The position numbers and the translations under genes are program-made. A DNA stretch of 64,000 nt from Calliopsis andreniformis. Lineage: Eukaryota; Arthropoda; Insecta; Hymenoptera; Andrenidae. Below the pieces are notes generated by a model, which saw only the letters and a program-made list of their open reading frames with translations, was not told where the DNA came from and did not search any database. This document shows, piece after piece, positions 24,548 to 37,241 of the stretch (the first letter of the stretch is position 1; each line of letters starts with the position of its first letter). Where the stretch lies: contig NW_027480531.1 in the NCBI RefSeq assembly GCF_051401765.1, forward strand, positions 620,001-684,000. Reading direction: 5' to 3'.

Positions 24548-27500
24548 GAACATAAAGGACTGAGTGTCGAGGGATGAGTGATGTGAATTGATGTTTGTGG
24601 ATAGAGATCTGAAGATTGCGGATTGAGTATTGAGTTTTGAAATCTGTGAATTGGTGATATTCTATTGAGGATTGAGGATTGACAACTGATTGTTGAGGAC
24701 TGAGGGCTGAAGATTGACGATTCAGGATTGAGGATTCAGGATTGAGGTTTGGGGACTGAGGATTCAGGATTGAGGATTGAGGATTGAGGATTGAGGACTG
24801 AGGATTGAGGATTGAGGATTGAGGATTGAGGATTGAGGGTTGTAGATTGAGGACGAGGACTGAGGGTTGGGTATTAATGCTTGAGGTCTGAGGATTGCGG
24901 ATTGCGAATTGAGGACTGAGGATTGAGGATTGAAGATTGAGTATTGAGGATTGAAAATTGAGGATTGATGATTGAGGATTGAGGATTGAGGATTGAGGAT
25001 TGCGAATTGAGGATTGAGGATTGACGATTGAGGATTGAAGATTGAGTATTGAGGATTGAAGATTGAGGATTGAGGATTGAGGATTGAGGATTGAGGACTG
25101 AGGATTGAGGATTGAGGATTGAAGATTGAGTATTGGGTATTGAAGGTTGAGGATTGAGGATTGAGGATTGAGGATTGAGGATAGAATATTGAAGATTGAG
25201 GATTGGGGATTGAGGATTGACGATTGAGGATTGAGTGCTGAGGATTGTGAATTGAGGATTGAGGATTGAAGATTGAGTATTGAGGATTCAAGATTGCCGA
25301 TTGAGGATTGAGGATTGAAGATTGAGGACTGAGTGTTGAGGGCTGAGTGATGAGAATTGACGTTTGCGGATTGAGATTTGAAAATTGAAGATTGCGGATT
25401 GAGTATTGAAAACTGCGAATTGGGTATATTCTATTGAGGATTGAGGACTGACAATTGATTTTTGAGGACTGAGGGCTGAAGATTGAGGTTTCAGGATTGA
25501 GGATTCAGGATTGAGGTTTGAGGACTGAGGATTCGAGGATTGAGGATTGATGATTGAGTACTGAGGATTGAAGATTGAGGATTGGGTATTGAGGATTGAA
25601 CATTCAGGATTGAGGATTGAGGATAGAGGATTGAGTATTAAGGATTGAAGATTGAATATTGATGATTGAAGATTGAGGATTGAGGAATGAGGGTTGTGGA
25701 TTGCGGACGAGGACTGAGGGTTGAGTATTGATGTTTGAGGTCTGAGGATTGAGGATTGAGGATTGAGAATTGAGGATTGAGGATTGAGGATTGAAGATTG
25801 AGGATTGGGTGTTGAGGATTGAAGAATGAGGATAGAGGTTTGGGGATTGAAGATTGAGGTCTGAAGATTGAGTATTGAGGATTGAAGATTGAGGATTGAG
25901 GATTGAGGATTGACGATTGAGGATTGAGGATTGAGGATTGAGGATTGAAGATTGAGTATTGAGGATTGAAGACTGAGGTCTGAGGATTGAGGACTGAGGA
26001 TTGAGAATTGAGGATTGAGGATTGAGGATTGAAGAATGAGGATTGGGTGTTGAGGATTGAAGAATGAGGATTGAGGATTGAGGATTGAAGATTGAGTGTT
26101 GAAGATTGAGTATTGAGGATTGAAGATTGAGGATTGAGGTTTGAGGATTGAGGATTGAGTATTGAGGATTGAAGATTGAAGATTGAGTATTGAGGATTGA
26201 GGATTGAAGAATGAGGATTGAGGATTGAGGATTGAAGATTGAGTGTTGAAGATTGAGTATTGAGGATTGAAGATTGAGGATTGAGGTTTGAGGATTGAGG
26301 ATTGAGTATTGAGGATTGAAGATTGAGGATTGAGGATTAAGGATTGAAGATTGAGGATTGAGGATTGAAGATTGAGGATTGGGTATTGCGGATTGAACAT
26401 TGAGGATTGAGGATTGAGGATTGAAGATTGAGGATTGAGGATTCAAGATTGCGGATTGAGGATTGAGGTTTGAAGATTGAAGAATGGGGATTGAGTATTG
26501 AAAGCCGTGAATTGAGGATATTCTATTGAGGATTGAGGATTGACAATTGATTGTTGAGGACTGAGGGATGAAGATAGAGGATTCAGGATTGAGGATTCAG
26601 GGTTGAGGTTCGAGGACTGAGGATTGACGGTTGTGGATTGAGGATTGAGGTTTGAGGATTGAGGATTGAGGATTGAAGATTGAGGATTGGGTATTGCGGA
26701 TTGAACATTGAGGATTGAGGATTGAGGACTGAGGATTGAGGTTCGAGGATCGAGGACTGAGGGTTGAGTATTGATGTTTGAGGTCTGAGGATTGAGGATT
26801 GAGGATTGAGAATTGAGGATTGAGGATTGAGGATTGAGGATTGAGGACTGGGTGTTGAGGATTGAAGAATGAGGACTGAGGATTGAGGATTGAAGATTGA
26901 GGGTTGAAGAATGAGTATTGAGGATTGAAGATTGAGGATTGAGGATTGAGGATTGAGGATTGAGGATTGAGGATTGAGGATTGAAGATTGAGTGTTGAGG
27001 ATTGAAGATTGAGGATTGGGGTTTGAGGATTGAGGATTGAGGGTTGAAGATTGAGGATTGAGGATTGAGGATTGAGGATTGAGGATTGAGGATTGAGGAT
27101 TGAAGATTCAGTATTGAGGATTGAAGATTGAGAATTGAGGACTGAGGATTGAACATAAAGGACTGAGTATCGAGGGATGAGTGATGTGAATTGATGTTTG
27201 TGGATAGAGATCTGAAGATTGCGGATTGAGTATTGAGTTTTGAAATCTGTGAATTGGTGATATTCTATTGAGGATTGAGGATTGACAACTGATTGTTGGG
27301 GACTGAGGGCTGAAGATTGACGATTCAGGATTGAGGATTCAGGATTGAGGTTTGGGGACTGAGGATTGAGGATTGAGGATTGAGGATTGAGGATTGAGGA
27401 TTGAGGATTGAGGATTGAGGATTGAGGATTGGGTATTGAGGTTTGAGGATTGAGGATTGAGGATTGGGTATTGATGTTTGAGGATTGAGGATTGGGGATT

Positions 27501-28800
27501 GAGGATTGAGGATTATGGATTGAGGATTGAAGGTTGAATATTGATGATTGATGATTGAGGATTGAGGATTGAGGGTTGTAGATTGAGGACGAGGACTGAG
27601 GGTTGGGTATTAATGCTTGAGGTCTGAGGATTGAGGGTTGCGAATTGAGGACTGAGGATTGAGGATTGACGATTGAGGATTTGGTATTGAGGACTGAAGA
27701 ATGAGGACTGAGGGTTGAGGATTGAGGATTGAGGATTGAAGATTGAGTATTGTGGATTGAAGATTGAGGATTGGGGATTGAGGATTGAGGATTGAGGATT
27801 GAATATTGTGGATTGAGGATTGAAGATTGAGGATTGGGAATTGAGGATTGACGATTGAGGATTGAGTATTGAGGATTGAGAATTGAGGATTGAGGATTGT
27901 AGATTGAGTATTGAGGATTCAAGATTGCGGATTGAGGATTGAGGATTGAAGATTGCGGACTGAGTGTTGAGGGCTGAGTGATGAGAATTGATGTTTGTGG
28001 ATTGAGACTTGAAGATTGAAGAATGGGGATTGAGTATTGAAAACTGTGAATTGAGAATATTCTATTGAGGATTGAGGATTGACAATTGATTGTTGAGGAC
28101 TGAGGACTGAAGTTTGCGGATTCAGGATTGAGGATTCGGGATTGAGGTTTCAGGACTGAGGATTGAGGGTTGAGGATTGAGGATTGAGGATTGAGGATTG
28201 AGGATTGCGGATTGACGATTGAGGATTGAGGATTGAAGATTGAGGATTGAAGATTGAGGATTGAAGATTGAGGATTGAGGATTGAGGATAGAGGATTGAA
28301 GGTTGAGGATTGGGGATTGAGGATTGACGATTGAGGATTGAGTGTTGAGGATTGAGAATTGAGGATTGAGGGTTGAGGATGGAGGATTGGGGATTGAGGA
28401 TTGAAGGTGGAATATTGATGATTGAAGATTGAAGATTGAGTATTGAGGATTGAGGATTGAGGATTGAGGACTGAGGATTGAGGATTGAGAATTGAAGTTT
28501 GAGGATTGGGTATTGCGGATTGAACGTTGAGGATTGAGGATTGAGGACTGAGGATTGAGGTTCGAGGATCGAGGATTGAGGATTGAGGATTGAGTATTGA
28601 AGATTGAGGATTGGGTATTGAGGATTGAACATTCAGGATTGAGGATTGAGGATAGAGGATTGAGGATTGAGGATTGAATATTGAATATTGATGATTGAAG
28701 ATTGAGGATTGAGGATTGAGGGTTGTGGATTGCGGACGAGGACTGAGGGTTGAGTATTCATGTTTGAGGTCTGAGGATTGAGGATTGAGGATTGAAGATT
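24548..28800 (+). repeat. Mixed satellite segment
   Basis: A cores lie near 24648, 25412, 26508, 27248, 28047 and B hexamers near 24852, 25706, 27588, 28736. There is a rare 8-bp unit, GATTCGAG, at about 25,530-25,537. A 147-bp tandem duplication is listed separately. The longest minus-strand open stretch in the window (752 codons, 26,597-28,855) lies mostly here and is a by-product of the stop-free repeat. Confidence 0.8.
26055..26348 (+). repeat. 147-bp tandem duplication (two copies)
   Basis: The string GATTGAAGAATGAG starts at 26,055 and again at 26,202, with the same variant order downstream (TGTTGAA, TATTGAG, GTTTGAG). The period is 147 bp, exactly 21 heptamers, with no hexamer inside. 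This is the shortest clear higher-order duplication I found. Confidence 0.78.
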
Positions 28801-28814
28801 GAGGATTGAGGATT

Positions 28815-30924
28815 GAGGATTGGGGACGGAGTGTTGAGGGTTGAGTGATGAGCATTGGTGTTTGTGGATAGAGATTTGAAGATTGCAGATTGAGTATTTA
28901 GTATTGAAAACTGTGAATTGATGATGTTGTATTAGAGGATTGAGGATTGACAACTGATTGTTGAGGACTGAGGGCTGAAGATTGAGGATTCGGGATTGAG
29001 GATTGAGGATTGAAGATAGAGGATTGCGGGCTGAGGATTGAAGATTGAGGATTGAGGATTGAGGATTGAGGATTGAGGATTGAGGATTTAGGATTGAAGA
29101 TTCAGTATTGAGGATTGAAGATAGAGAATTGAGGATTGAGGATTGAACATTGAGGACTGAGTGTTGAGGGTTGAGTGATGAGAATTGATGTCTGTGGATA
29201 GAGGTTTGAAGATTGCAGATTGAGTATTGAGTATTGAAAGCTGTGAATTGAGGATATTCTATTGAGGACTGAGGATTGACAACTGATTGTTGAGGACTGA
29301 GGGCTGAAGGGTGAGGATTCAGGACTGAGGACTCAGAATTGAGGTTTGAGGACTGAGGATTGAGGATTAAAGATTGAGTATTGAGGATTGAAGATTGAGG
29401 ATTGAGGATTGAGGATCGAGGATTGAGGATTAAGGATTGAGGATTGAGGATTGAGGATTGAAGATTGAGGATTGGGTATTGAGGATTGAACATTCAGGGT
29501 TGAGGATTGAGGATAGAGGATTGAGGATTGAGGATTGAAGATTGAATATTGATGATTGAAGATTGAGGATTGAGGATTGAGTGTTGTGGACTGTGGACGA
29601 GGACTGAGGGTTGAGTATTGATGCCTGTGGTCTGCGGATTGAGGATTCAGTGTTGAGAATTGAGGATTGAGGATTGAGGATTGAAGATTGAGGATTGGGT
29701 ATTGGGGATTGAAGAATGAGGATTGAGGATTGAGGATTGAGGATTGAGGATTGAAGATTGATAATTCAGGATTGGAGATTGACGATTGAGGATTGAGGAT
29801 TGAGGATTGAGGGTTCAGGATTGAGGATTGAGTATTGAAGATTGAGTATTGAGGATTGAAGATTGAGGATTGAGGATTGAGGATTGAGGATTGAGGATTG
29901 AAGATTGAGGATTGAGTATTGAAGATTGAGTATTGAGGATTGAAGATTGAGGATTGAGGATTGAGGATTGAGGATTGAGGATTGAAGATTGAGGATTGTG
30001 GACTGAGTGTCGAGCTTTGAGTGATGAGAATTGATGTTTGTGGATCGAGATTTGAAGATTGAAGATTGCGGATTGAGTATCGAAAACTGTGAATTGGGTA
30101 TATTGTATTGAGGATTGAGGACTGACAATTGATTGTTGAGGACTGAGGGCTGAAGATTGAGGATTCAGGATTGAGGATTCAGGATTGAGGTTTGAGGACT
30201 GAGGATTGAGGATTGAGGATTGAGGATTGAGTATTGAGGATTGAAGATTGAGGATTGGGTATTGAGGATTGATCATTCAGGATTGAGGATTGAGGATTGA
30301 GGATTGAGGATTGAGGATTGAATATTGAATATTGATGATTGAAGATTGAGGATTGAGGATTGAGGGTTGTGGATTGCGGACGAGGACTGAGGGTTGGGTA
30401 TTGATGCTTGAGGTCTGAGGATTGAGGATTGAGGATTGCTAATTGAGGATCGAGGATTGAGGATTGAAGATTGAGGATTGGGTATTGAGGATTGAAGAAT
30501 GAGGATTGAGGATTGAGGACTGAGGATTGAGGATTGAAGATGAAGTATTGAGGATTGAAGATTGAGAATTGAGGATTGATGATTGAAGATTGAGGACTGA
30601 GTGTTGAGGGTTGAGTGATGAGAATTGATGTTTGTGGATTGAGATCTGATGATTGAAGAATGGGGATTGAGTGTTGAAAGCTGTGAACTGAGGATATTCT
30701 ATTGAGGATTGAGGATTGAAAATTGATTGTTGAGGACTGAGGGCTGAAGGTTGAGGATTCAGGATTGAGGACTCGGTATTGATGTTTCAGGACTGAGGAT
30801 TGAGTGTTGAGTATTGAGGATTAAAGATTGAGCATTGAGGATTGAGGATTGAGGATTGAGGATTGAGGATTGAAGATTGAATATTGATGATTGAAGATTG
30901 AGGATTGAGGATTGAGGGTTGTGG
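28815..30924 (+). repeat. 2.99-kb-spaced repeat, left copy
   Basis: It matches about 31,808-33,909. The offset is 2,993 at the GGGGACGG string (28,822), 2,992 after a private 8-bp unit TATTAGAG (about 28,931), and 2,985 by 29,493 and 30,276. It contains A cores near 28908, 29245, 30087, 30680 and B hexamers near 29595 and 30378. Its right limit is at the B hexamer near 30,927, where the partners diverge. Confidence 0.84.
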
Positions 30925-31807
30925 ATTGCGGACGAGGGCTGAGGGTTGAGTATTGATGTTTGAGGTCTGAGGATTGAGGATTGAGGAATGAGAATTGAGG
31001 TTTCAGGACTGAGGACTGAGGATTGAGGATTGAGTATTGAGTATTGAGGATTGAAGATTGAGGATTGAACATTCAGGATTGAGGATTGAGGATAGAGGAT
31101 TTAGGATTCAGGATTGAAGATTGAATATTGATGATTGAAGATTGAGGATTGAGGATTGAGGGTTGTGGATTGCGGACGAGGACTGAGGGTTGTGTATTGA
31201 TTTTTGAGGTCTGAGGATTGAGGATTGAGGATTGAGAATTGAGGATTGAGGATTGAGGATTGAAGATTGAGGATTGGCTGTTGAGGCTTGAAGAATGAGG
31301 ATAGAGGTTTGGGGATTGAAGATTGAGGTCTGAAGATTGAGCATTGAGGATTGAAGATTGAGGATTGAGGATTGAGGATTGACGATTAAGGATTGAGGAT
31401 TGAGGATTGAAGATTGAGTATTGAGGATTGAAGATTGAGGTCTGAGGACTGAGGACTGAGGATTGAGGATTGAGAATTGAGGATTGAGGATTGAGGATTG
31501 AAGATTGAGGATTGGGTGTTGAGGATTGAAGAATGAGGATTGAGGATTGAGGATTGAAGATTGAGTGTTGAAGATTGAGTATTGAGGATTGAAGATTGAG
31601 GATTGAGGTTTGAGGATTGAGGATTGAGTATTGAGGATTGAAGATTGAAGATTGAGTATTGAGGATTGAAGACTGAGGATTGGGGATTGAGGATTGAGGA
31701 TTAAGGATTGAAGATTTAGGATTGAGGATTGAAGATTGAGGATTGGGAATTGAGGATTGAAGATTGAGGATTTGGTATTGAGGATTGAAGAATGAGGATT
31801 GAGGATT
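30925..31807 (+). repeat. Spacer segment shared with 33.9-34.5 kb and 36.6-39.2 kb
   Basis: It contains B hexamers at 30927 and 31176, the second followed by the GGTTGTG, TATTGAT, TTTTGAG subtype. That subtype recurs near 33916, 34947, 36893 and 38590. It therefore links the 2.99-kb, 422-bp and 1.70-kb repeat families. No gene is seen. Confidence 0.75.
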
Positions 31808-33909
31808 GAGGATTGGGGACGGAGTGTTGAGTGTTGAGTGATGAGCATTGGTGTTTGTGGCTAGAGATTTGAAGATTGCAGATTGAGTATTGAGTATTGA
31901 AAACTGTGAATTGATGATGTTGTATTGAGGATTGAGGATTGACAACTGATTGTTGAGGACTGAGGGCTGAAGATTGAGGATTCAGGATTGAGGATTGAGG
32001 ATTGAAGATAGAGGATTGCGGGCTGAGGATTGAAGATTGAGAATTGAGGATTGAGGATTGAGGATTGAGGATTTAGGATTGAAGATTCAGTATTGAGGAT
32101 TGAAGATAGAGAATTGAGGATTGAGGATTGAACATTGAGGACTGAGTGTTGAGGGTTGAGTGATGAGAATTGATGTCTGTGGATAGAGGTTTGAAGATTG
32201 CAGATTGAGTATTGAGTATTGAAAGCTGTGAATTGAGGATATTCTATTGAGGACTGAGGATTGACAACTGATTGTTGAGGACTGAGGGCTGAAGGGTGAG
32301 GATTCAGGACTGAGGACTCAGAATTGAGGTTTGAGGACTGAGGATTGAGGATTAAAGATTGAGTATTGAGGATTGAAGATTGAGGATTGAGGATTGAGGA
32401 TCGAGGATTGAGGATTAAGGATTGAGGATTGAGGATCGAGGATTGAATATTGAGGATTGGGTATTGAGGATTGAACATTCAGGATTGAGGATTGAGGATA
32501 GAGGATTGAGGATTGAGGATTGAAGATTGAATATTGATGATTGAAGATTGAGGATTGAGGATTGAGTGTTGTGGACTGTGGACGAGGACTGTGGGTTGAG
32601 TATTGATGCTTGTGGTCTGCGGATTGAGGATTCAGTGTTGAGAATTGAGGATTGAGGATTGAGGATTGAAGATTGAGGATTGGGTATTGGGGATTGAAGA
32701 ATGAGGATTGAGGATTGAGGATTGAGGATTGAGGATTGAAGATTGACAATTCAGGATTGGAGATTGACGATTGAGGATTGAGGATTGAGGATTGAGGGTT
32801 CAGGATTGAGGATTGAGTATTGAAGATTGAGTATTGAGGATTGAAGATTGAGGATTGAGGATTGACGATTGAGGATTCAGGATTGAAGATTGAGGATTGA
32901 GTATTGAAGATTGAGTATTGAGGATTGAAGATTGAGGATTGAGGATTGAGGATTGAGGATTGAGGATTGAAGATTGAGGATTGTGGACTGAGTGTCGAGC
33001 TTTGAGTGATGAGAATTGATGTTTGTGGATCGAGATTTGAAGATTGAAGATTGCGGATTGAGTATCGAAAACTGTGAATTGGGTATATTCTATTGAGGAT
33101 TGAGGACTGACAATTGATTGTTGAGGACTGAGGGCTGAAGATTGAGGATTCAGGATTGAGGATTCAGGACTGAGGTTTGAGGACTGAGGATTGAGGATTG
33201 AGGATTGAGGATTGAGTGTTGAGGATTGAAGATTGAGGTTTGGGTATTGAGGATTGAACATTCAGGATTGAGGATTGAGGATTGAGGATTGAGGATTGAG
33301 GATTGAATATTGAATATTGATGATTGAAGATTGAGGATTGAGGATTGAGGGTTGTGGATTGCGGACGAGGACTGAGGGTTGGGTATTGATGCTTGAGGTC
33401 TGAGGATTGAGGATTGAGGATTGCTAATTGAGGATAGAGGATTGAGGATTGAAGATTGAGGATTGGGTATTGAGGATTGAAGAATGAGGATTGAGGATTG
33501 AGGACTGAGGATTGAGGATTGAAGATGAAGTATTGATGATTGAATATTGAGAATTGAGGATTGATGATTGAAGATTGAGGACTGAGTGTTGAGGGTTGAG
33601 TGATGAGAATTGATGTTTGTGGATTGAGATCTGATGATTGAAGAATGGGGATTGAGTATTGAAAGCTGTGAACTGAGGATATTCTATTGAGGATTGAGGA
33701 TTGAAAATTGATTGTTGAGGACTGAGGGCTGAAGGTTGAGGATTCAGGATTGAGGACTCGGTATTGATGTTTCAGGACTGAGGATTGAGTGTTGAGTATT
33801 GAGGATTAAAGATTGAGGATTGAGGATTGAGGATTGAGGATTGAGGATTGAGGATTGAAGATTGAATATTGATGATTGAAGATTGAGGATTGAGGATTGA
33901 GGGTTGTGG
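31808..33909 (+). repeat. 2.99-kb-spaced repeat, right copy
   Basis: This is the partner of 28,815-30,924. It lacks the extra base of the 8-bp unit. Its A cores lie near 31906, 32228, 33075 and 33666 and its B hexamers near 32581 and 33366. Period 2,985 is 7 x 427 minus 4, matching the four hexamers between equivalent points. Confidence 0.84.
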
Positions 33910-34600
33910 ATTGCGGACGAGGACTGAGGGTTGTGTATTGATTTTTGAGGTCTGAGGATTGAGGATTGAGGATTGAGAATTGAGGATTGAGGATTGAGGA
34001 TTGAAGATTGAGGATTGGGTGTTGAGGCTTGAAGAATGAGGATAGAGGTTTGGGGATTGAAGATTGAGGTCTGAAGATTGAGCATTGAGGATTGAAGATT
34101 GAGGATTGAGGATTGAGGATTGACGATTGAGGATTGAGGATTGAGGATTGAAGATTGAGTATTGAGGATTGAAGATTGAGGTCTGAGGACTGAGGACTGA
34201 GGATTGAGGATTGAGAATTGAGGATTGAGGATTGAGGATTGAAGATTGAGGATTGGGTGTTGAGGATTGAAGAATGAGGATTGAGGATTGAGGATTGAAG
34301 ATTGAGTGTTGAAGATTGAGTATTGAGGATTGAAGATTGAGGATTGAGGTTTGAGGATTGAGGATTGAGTATTGAGGATTGAAGATTGAAGATTGAGTAT
34401 TGAGGATTGAAGACTGAGGATTGGGGATTGAGGATTGAGGATTAAGGATTGAAGATTGAGGATTGAGGATTGAAGATTGAGGATTGGGAATTGAGGATTG
34501 ACGATTGAGGATTGAGTATTGAGGATTTAGAATTGAGGATTGAGGATTGAAGATTGAGTATTGAGGATTGAAGATTGAGGATTTAGGATTGAGGATTGAA
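33910..34600 (+). repeat. Satellite segment homologous to 38.6-39.3 kb
   Basis: From 34,255 the sequence matches 38,930 onward at an offset of 4,675, including GTTTGAG and GATTAAG variants in the same order. It leads into the 422-bp tandem pair, which is single at the 39-kb site. Confidence 0.75.
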
Positions 34601-35440
34601 GATTGAGGACTGAGTGGTGAGGGTTGGGTGATGAGAATTGATGTTTTTTGTGGATTGAGATTTGATGAATGAAGAATGGGGATTGAGTATTGAAAGCTGT
34701 GAATTGAGGATATTCTATTGAGGATTGAGGATTGACAATTGATTGTTGAGGACTGAGGGCTGAAGGTTGAGGATTCAGGATTGAGGATTCGGTATTGATG
34801 TTTCAGGACTGAGGATTGAGTGTTGAGTATTGAGGATTAAAGATTGAGGATTGAGGATTGAGGATTGAGGATTGAGGATTGAGGATTGAAGATTGAATAT
34901 TGATGATTGAAGATTGAGGATTGAGGATTGAGGTTTGTGGATTGCGGACGAGGACTGAGGGTTGTGTATTGATTTTTGAGGTCTGAGGATTGAGGATTGA
35001 GGATTGAGAATTGAGGATTGAAGATTGAGGACTGAGTGGTGAGGGTTGGGTGATGAGAATTGATGTTTTTTGTGGATTGAGATTTGATGAATGAAGAATG
35101 GGGATTGAGTATTGAAAGCTGTGAATTGAGGATATTCTATTGAGGATTGAGGATTGACAATTGATTGTTGAGGACTGAGGGCTGAAGGTTGAGGATTCAG
35201 GATTGAGGATTCGGTATTGATGTTTCAGGACTGAGGATTGAGGGTTGAGGATTGAGGATTGAGGATTGAGGATATGGGATTGAGGATTGAGGATTGAGGA
35301 TTGAGGATTGAGGATTGAGGATTGAGGATTGAGGATTGAGTATTGAAGGTTGAGTATTGAGGATTGAAGTTTGAGGATTGAGGATTGAGGATTGAGGATT
35401 GAGAATTGAGGATTGAGGATTGAGGATTGAAGATTGAGGA
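34600..35440 (+). repeat. 422-bp tandem duplication with a TTT insertion
   Basis: The A block here has a run of six T (GATGTTTTTTGTGG) starting at 34,640 and again at 35,062, instead of the usual three T. The period is 422 bp, which is 7 x 60 plus 2: plus three for the inserted T and minus one for the B hexamer near 34,947. The same six-T A block occurs once more at 39,315, where the segment is single. A cores lie near 34698 and 35117. Confidence 0.84.
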
Positions 35441-35543
35441 CTGGGTTTCGAGGAGTGACGAATTAGGATTGAGGATTGAGGATTGAGGATTGCGGATTGA
35501 GTATTGAGGATAGAAGATTGAAGATTGAGGATTGAGGATTGAG

Positions 35544-37241
35544 GATTAAGGACTGACGATTGAGGATTGAGGATTGAAGATTGAGTATTGAGTATTGAAG
35601 ATTGAGGATTGAGGATTGAGGATTGTGGATTGAGGATAGAGGATTGAAGATTGTGGATTGGGGATTGAGGATTGACGATTGAGGATTGAGTGTTTACGAT
35701 TGAGGATTGAGGATTCAGGATTGAAGATTGAGTATTGAGGATTCAAGATTGAGGATTGAGGATTGAGGATTGAAGATTGTGGACTGAGTGTTGAGGGTTG
35801 AGTGATGAGAATTGATGTTTGTGGATTGAGATTTGAAGATTGAAGAATGGGGATTGAGTATTGGAAACTGTGAATTGATGATATTCTATTGAGGATTGAG
35901 GATTGACAATTGATTGTTGAGGTCTGAGGACTGAAGTTTGCGGATTGAGGATTGAGGATTGAAGATTGAGGCTCCGGTATTGAGGTTTGAGGATTGAGGA
36001 TTGAGGATTGAGGATTGAGGATTGAGGATTGAGGATTGAATATTGAATATTGATGATTGAAGGTTGCGGATTGAGGATTGAGGGTTGTGGATTGCGGACG
36101 AGGACTGAGGGTTGGGTATTGATGCTTGAGGTCTGAGGTTTGAGGATTGAGGATTGCTAATTGAGGATCGAGGATTGAGGATTGAAGATTGAGGATTGGG
36201 TATTGAGGATTGAAGAATGAGGATTGAGGATTGAGGACTGAGGATTGAGGATTGAAGATGAAGTATTGAGGATTGAAGATTGAGAATTGAGGATTGATGA
36301 TTGAAGATTGAGGACTAAGTGTTGAGGGTTGAGTGATGAGAATTGATGTTTGTGGATTGAGATCTGATGATTGAAGAATGGGGATGGAGTATTGAAAGCT
36401 GTGAACTGAGGATATTCTATTGAGGATTGAGGATTGAAAATTGATTGTTGAGGACTGAGGGCTGAAGGTTGAGGATTCAGGATTGAGGACTCGGTATTGA
36501 TGTTTCAGGACTGAGGATTGAGTGTTGAGTATTGAGGATTAAAGATTGAGGATTGAGGATTGAGGATTGAGGATTGAGGATTGAGGATTGAAGATTGAAT
36601 ATTGATGATTGAAGATTGAGGATTGAGGATTGAGGGTTGTGGATTGCGGACGAGGGCTGAGGGTTGAGTATTGATGCCTGAGGTCTGAGGATTGAGGATT
36701 GAGGAATGAGAATTGAGGTTTCAGGACTGAGGACTGAGGATTGAGGATTGAGTATTGAGTATTGAGGATTGAAGATTGAGGATTGAACATTCAGGATTGA
36801 GGATTGAGGATAGAGGATTTAGGATTCAGGATTGAAGATTGAATATTGATGATTGAAGATTGAGGATTGAGGATTGAGGGTTGTGGATTGCGGACGAGGA
36901 CTGAGGGTTGTGTATTGATTTTTGAGGTCTGAGGATTGAGGATTGAGGATTGAGAATTGAGGATTGAGGATTGAGGATTGAAGATTGAGGATTGGGTGTT
37001 GAGGCTTGAAGAATGAGGATAGAGGTTTGGGGATTGAAGATTGAGGTCTGAAGATTGAGCATTGAGGATTGAAGATTGAGGATTGAGGATTGAGGATTGA
37101 CGATTGAGGATTGAGGATTGAGGATTGAAGATTGAGTATTGAGGATTGAAGATTGAGGTCTGAGGACTGAGGACTGAGGTTTGAGGATTGAGAATTGAGG
37201 ATTGAGGATTGAGGATTGAAGATTGAGGATTGGGTGTTGAG
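35544..37241 (+). repeat. 1.70-kb higher-order repeat, left copy
   Basis: It starts at a GATTAAG/GACTGAC string that recurs exactly 1,698 bp later. It holds A cores near 35868 and 36400, three B hexamers (36088, 36648, 36893) and the rare GCTCCGG heptamer at 35,971. 1,698 equals 7 x 243 minus 3. A few substitutions distinguish the copies, for example GATGGAG near 36,385 and TGTTTAC versus TATTTAC near 35,692 and 37,390. Confidence 0.88.

Noticed and set aside
26597..28855. 752-codon minus-strand open reading frame
   Set aside because: It is a product of the stop-free CTCAATC repeat. It consists only of degenerate LNPQSSI heptads, overlaps other long open stretches in different frames on the same strand, has no codon-position bias that I can see, and its start and stop arise from common variants (CAT, TTA, CTA, TCA on the plus strand).
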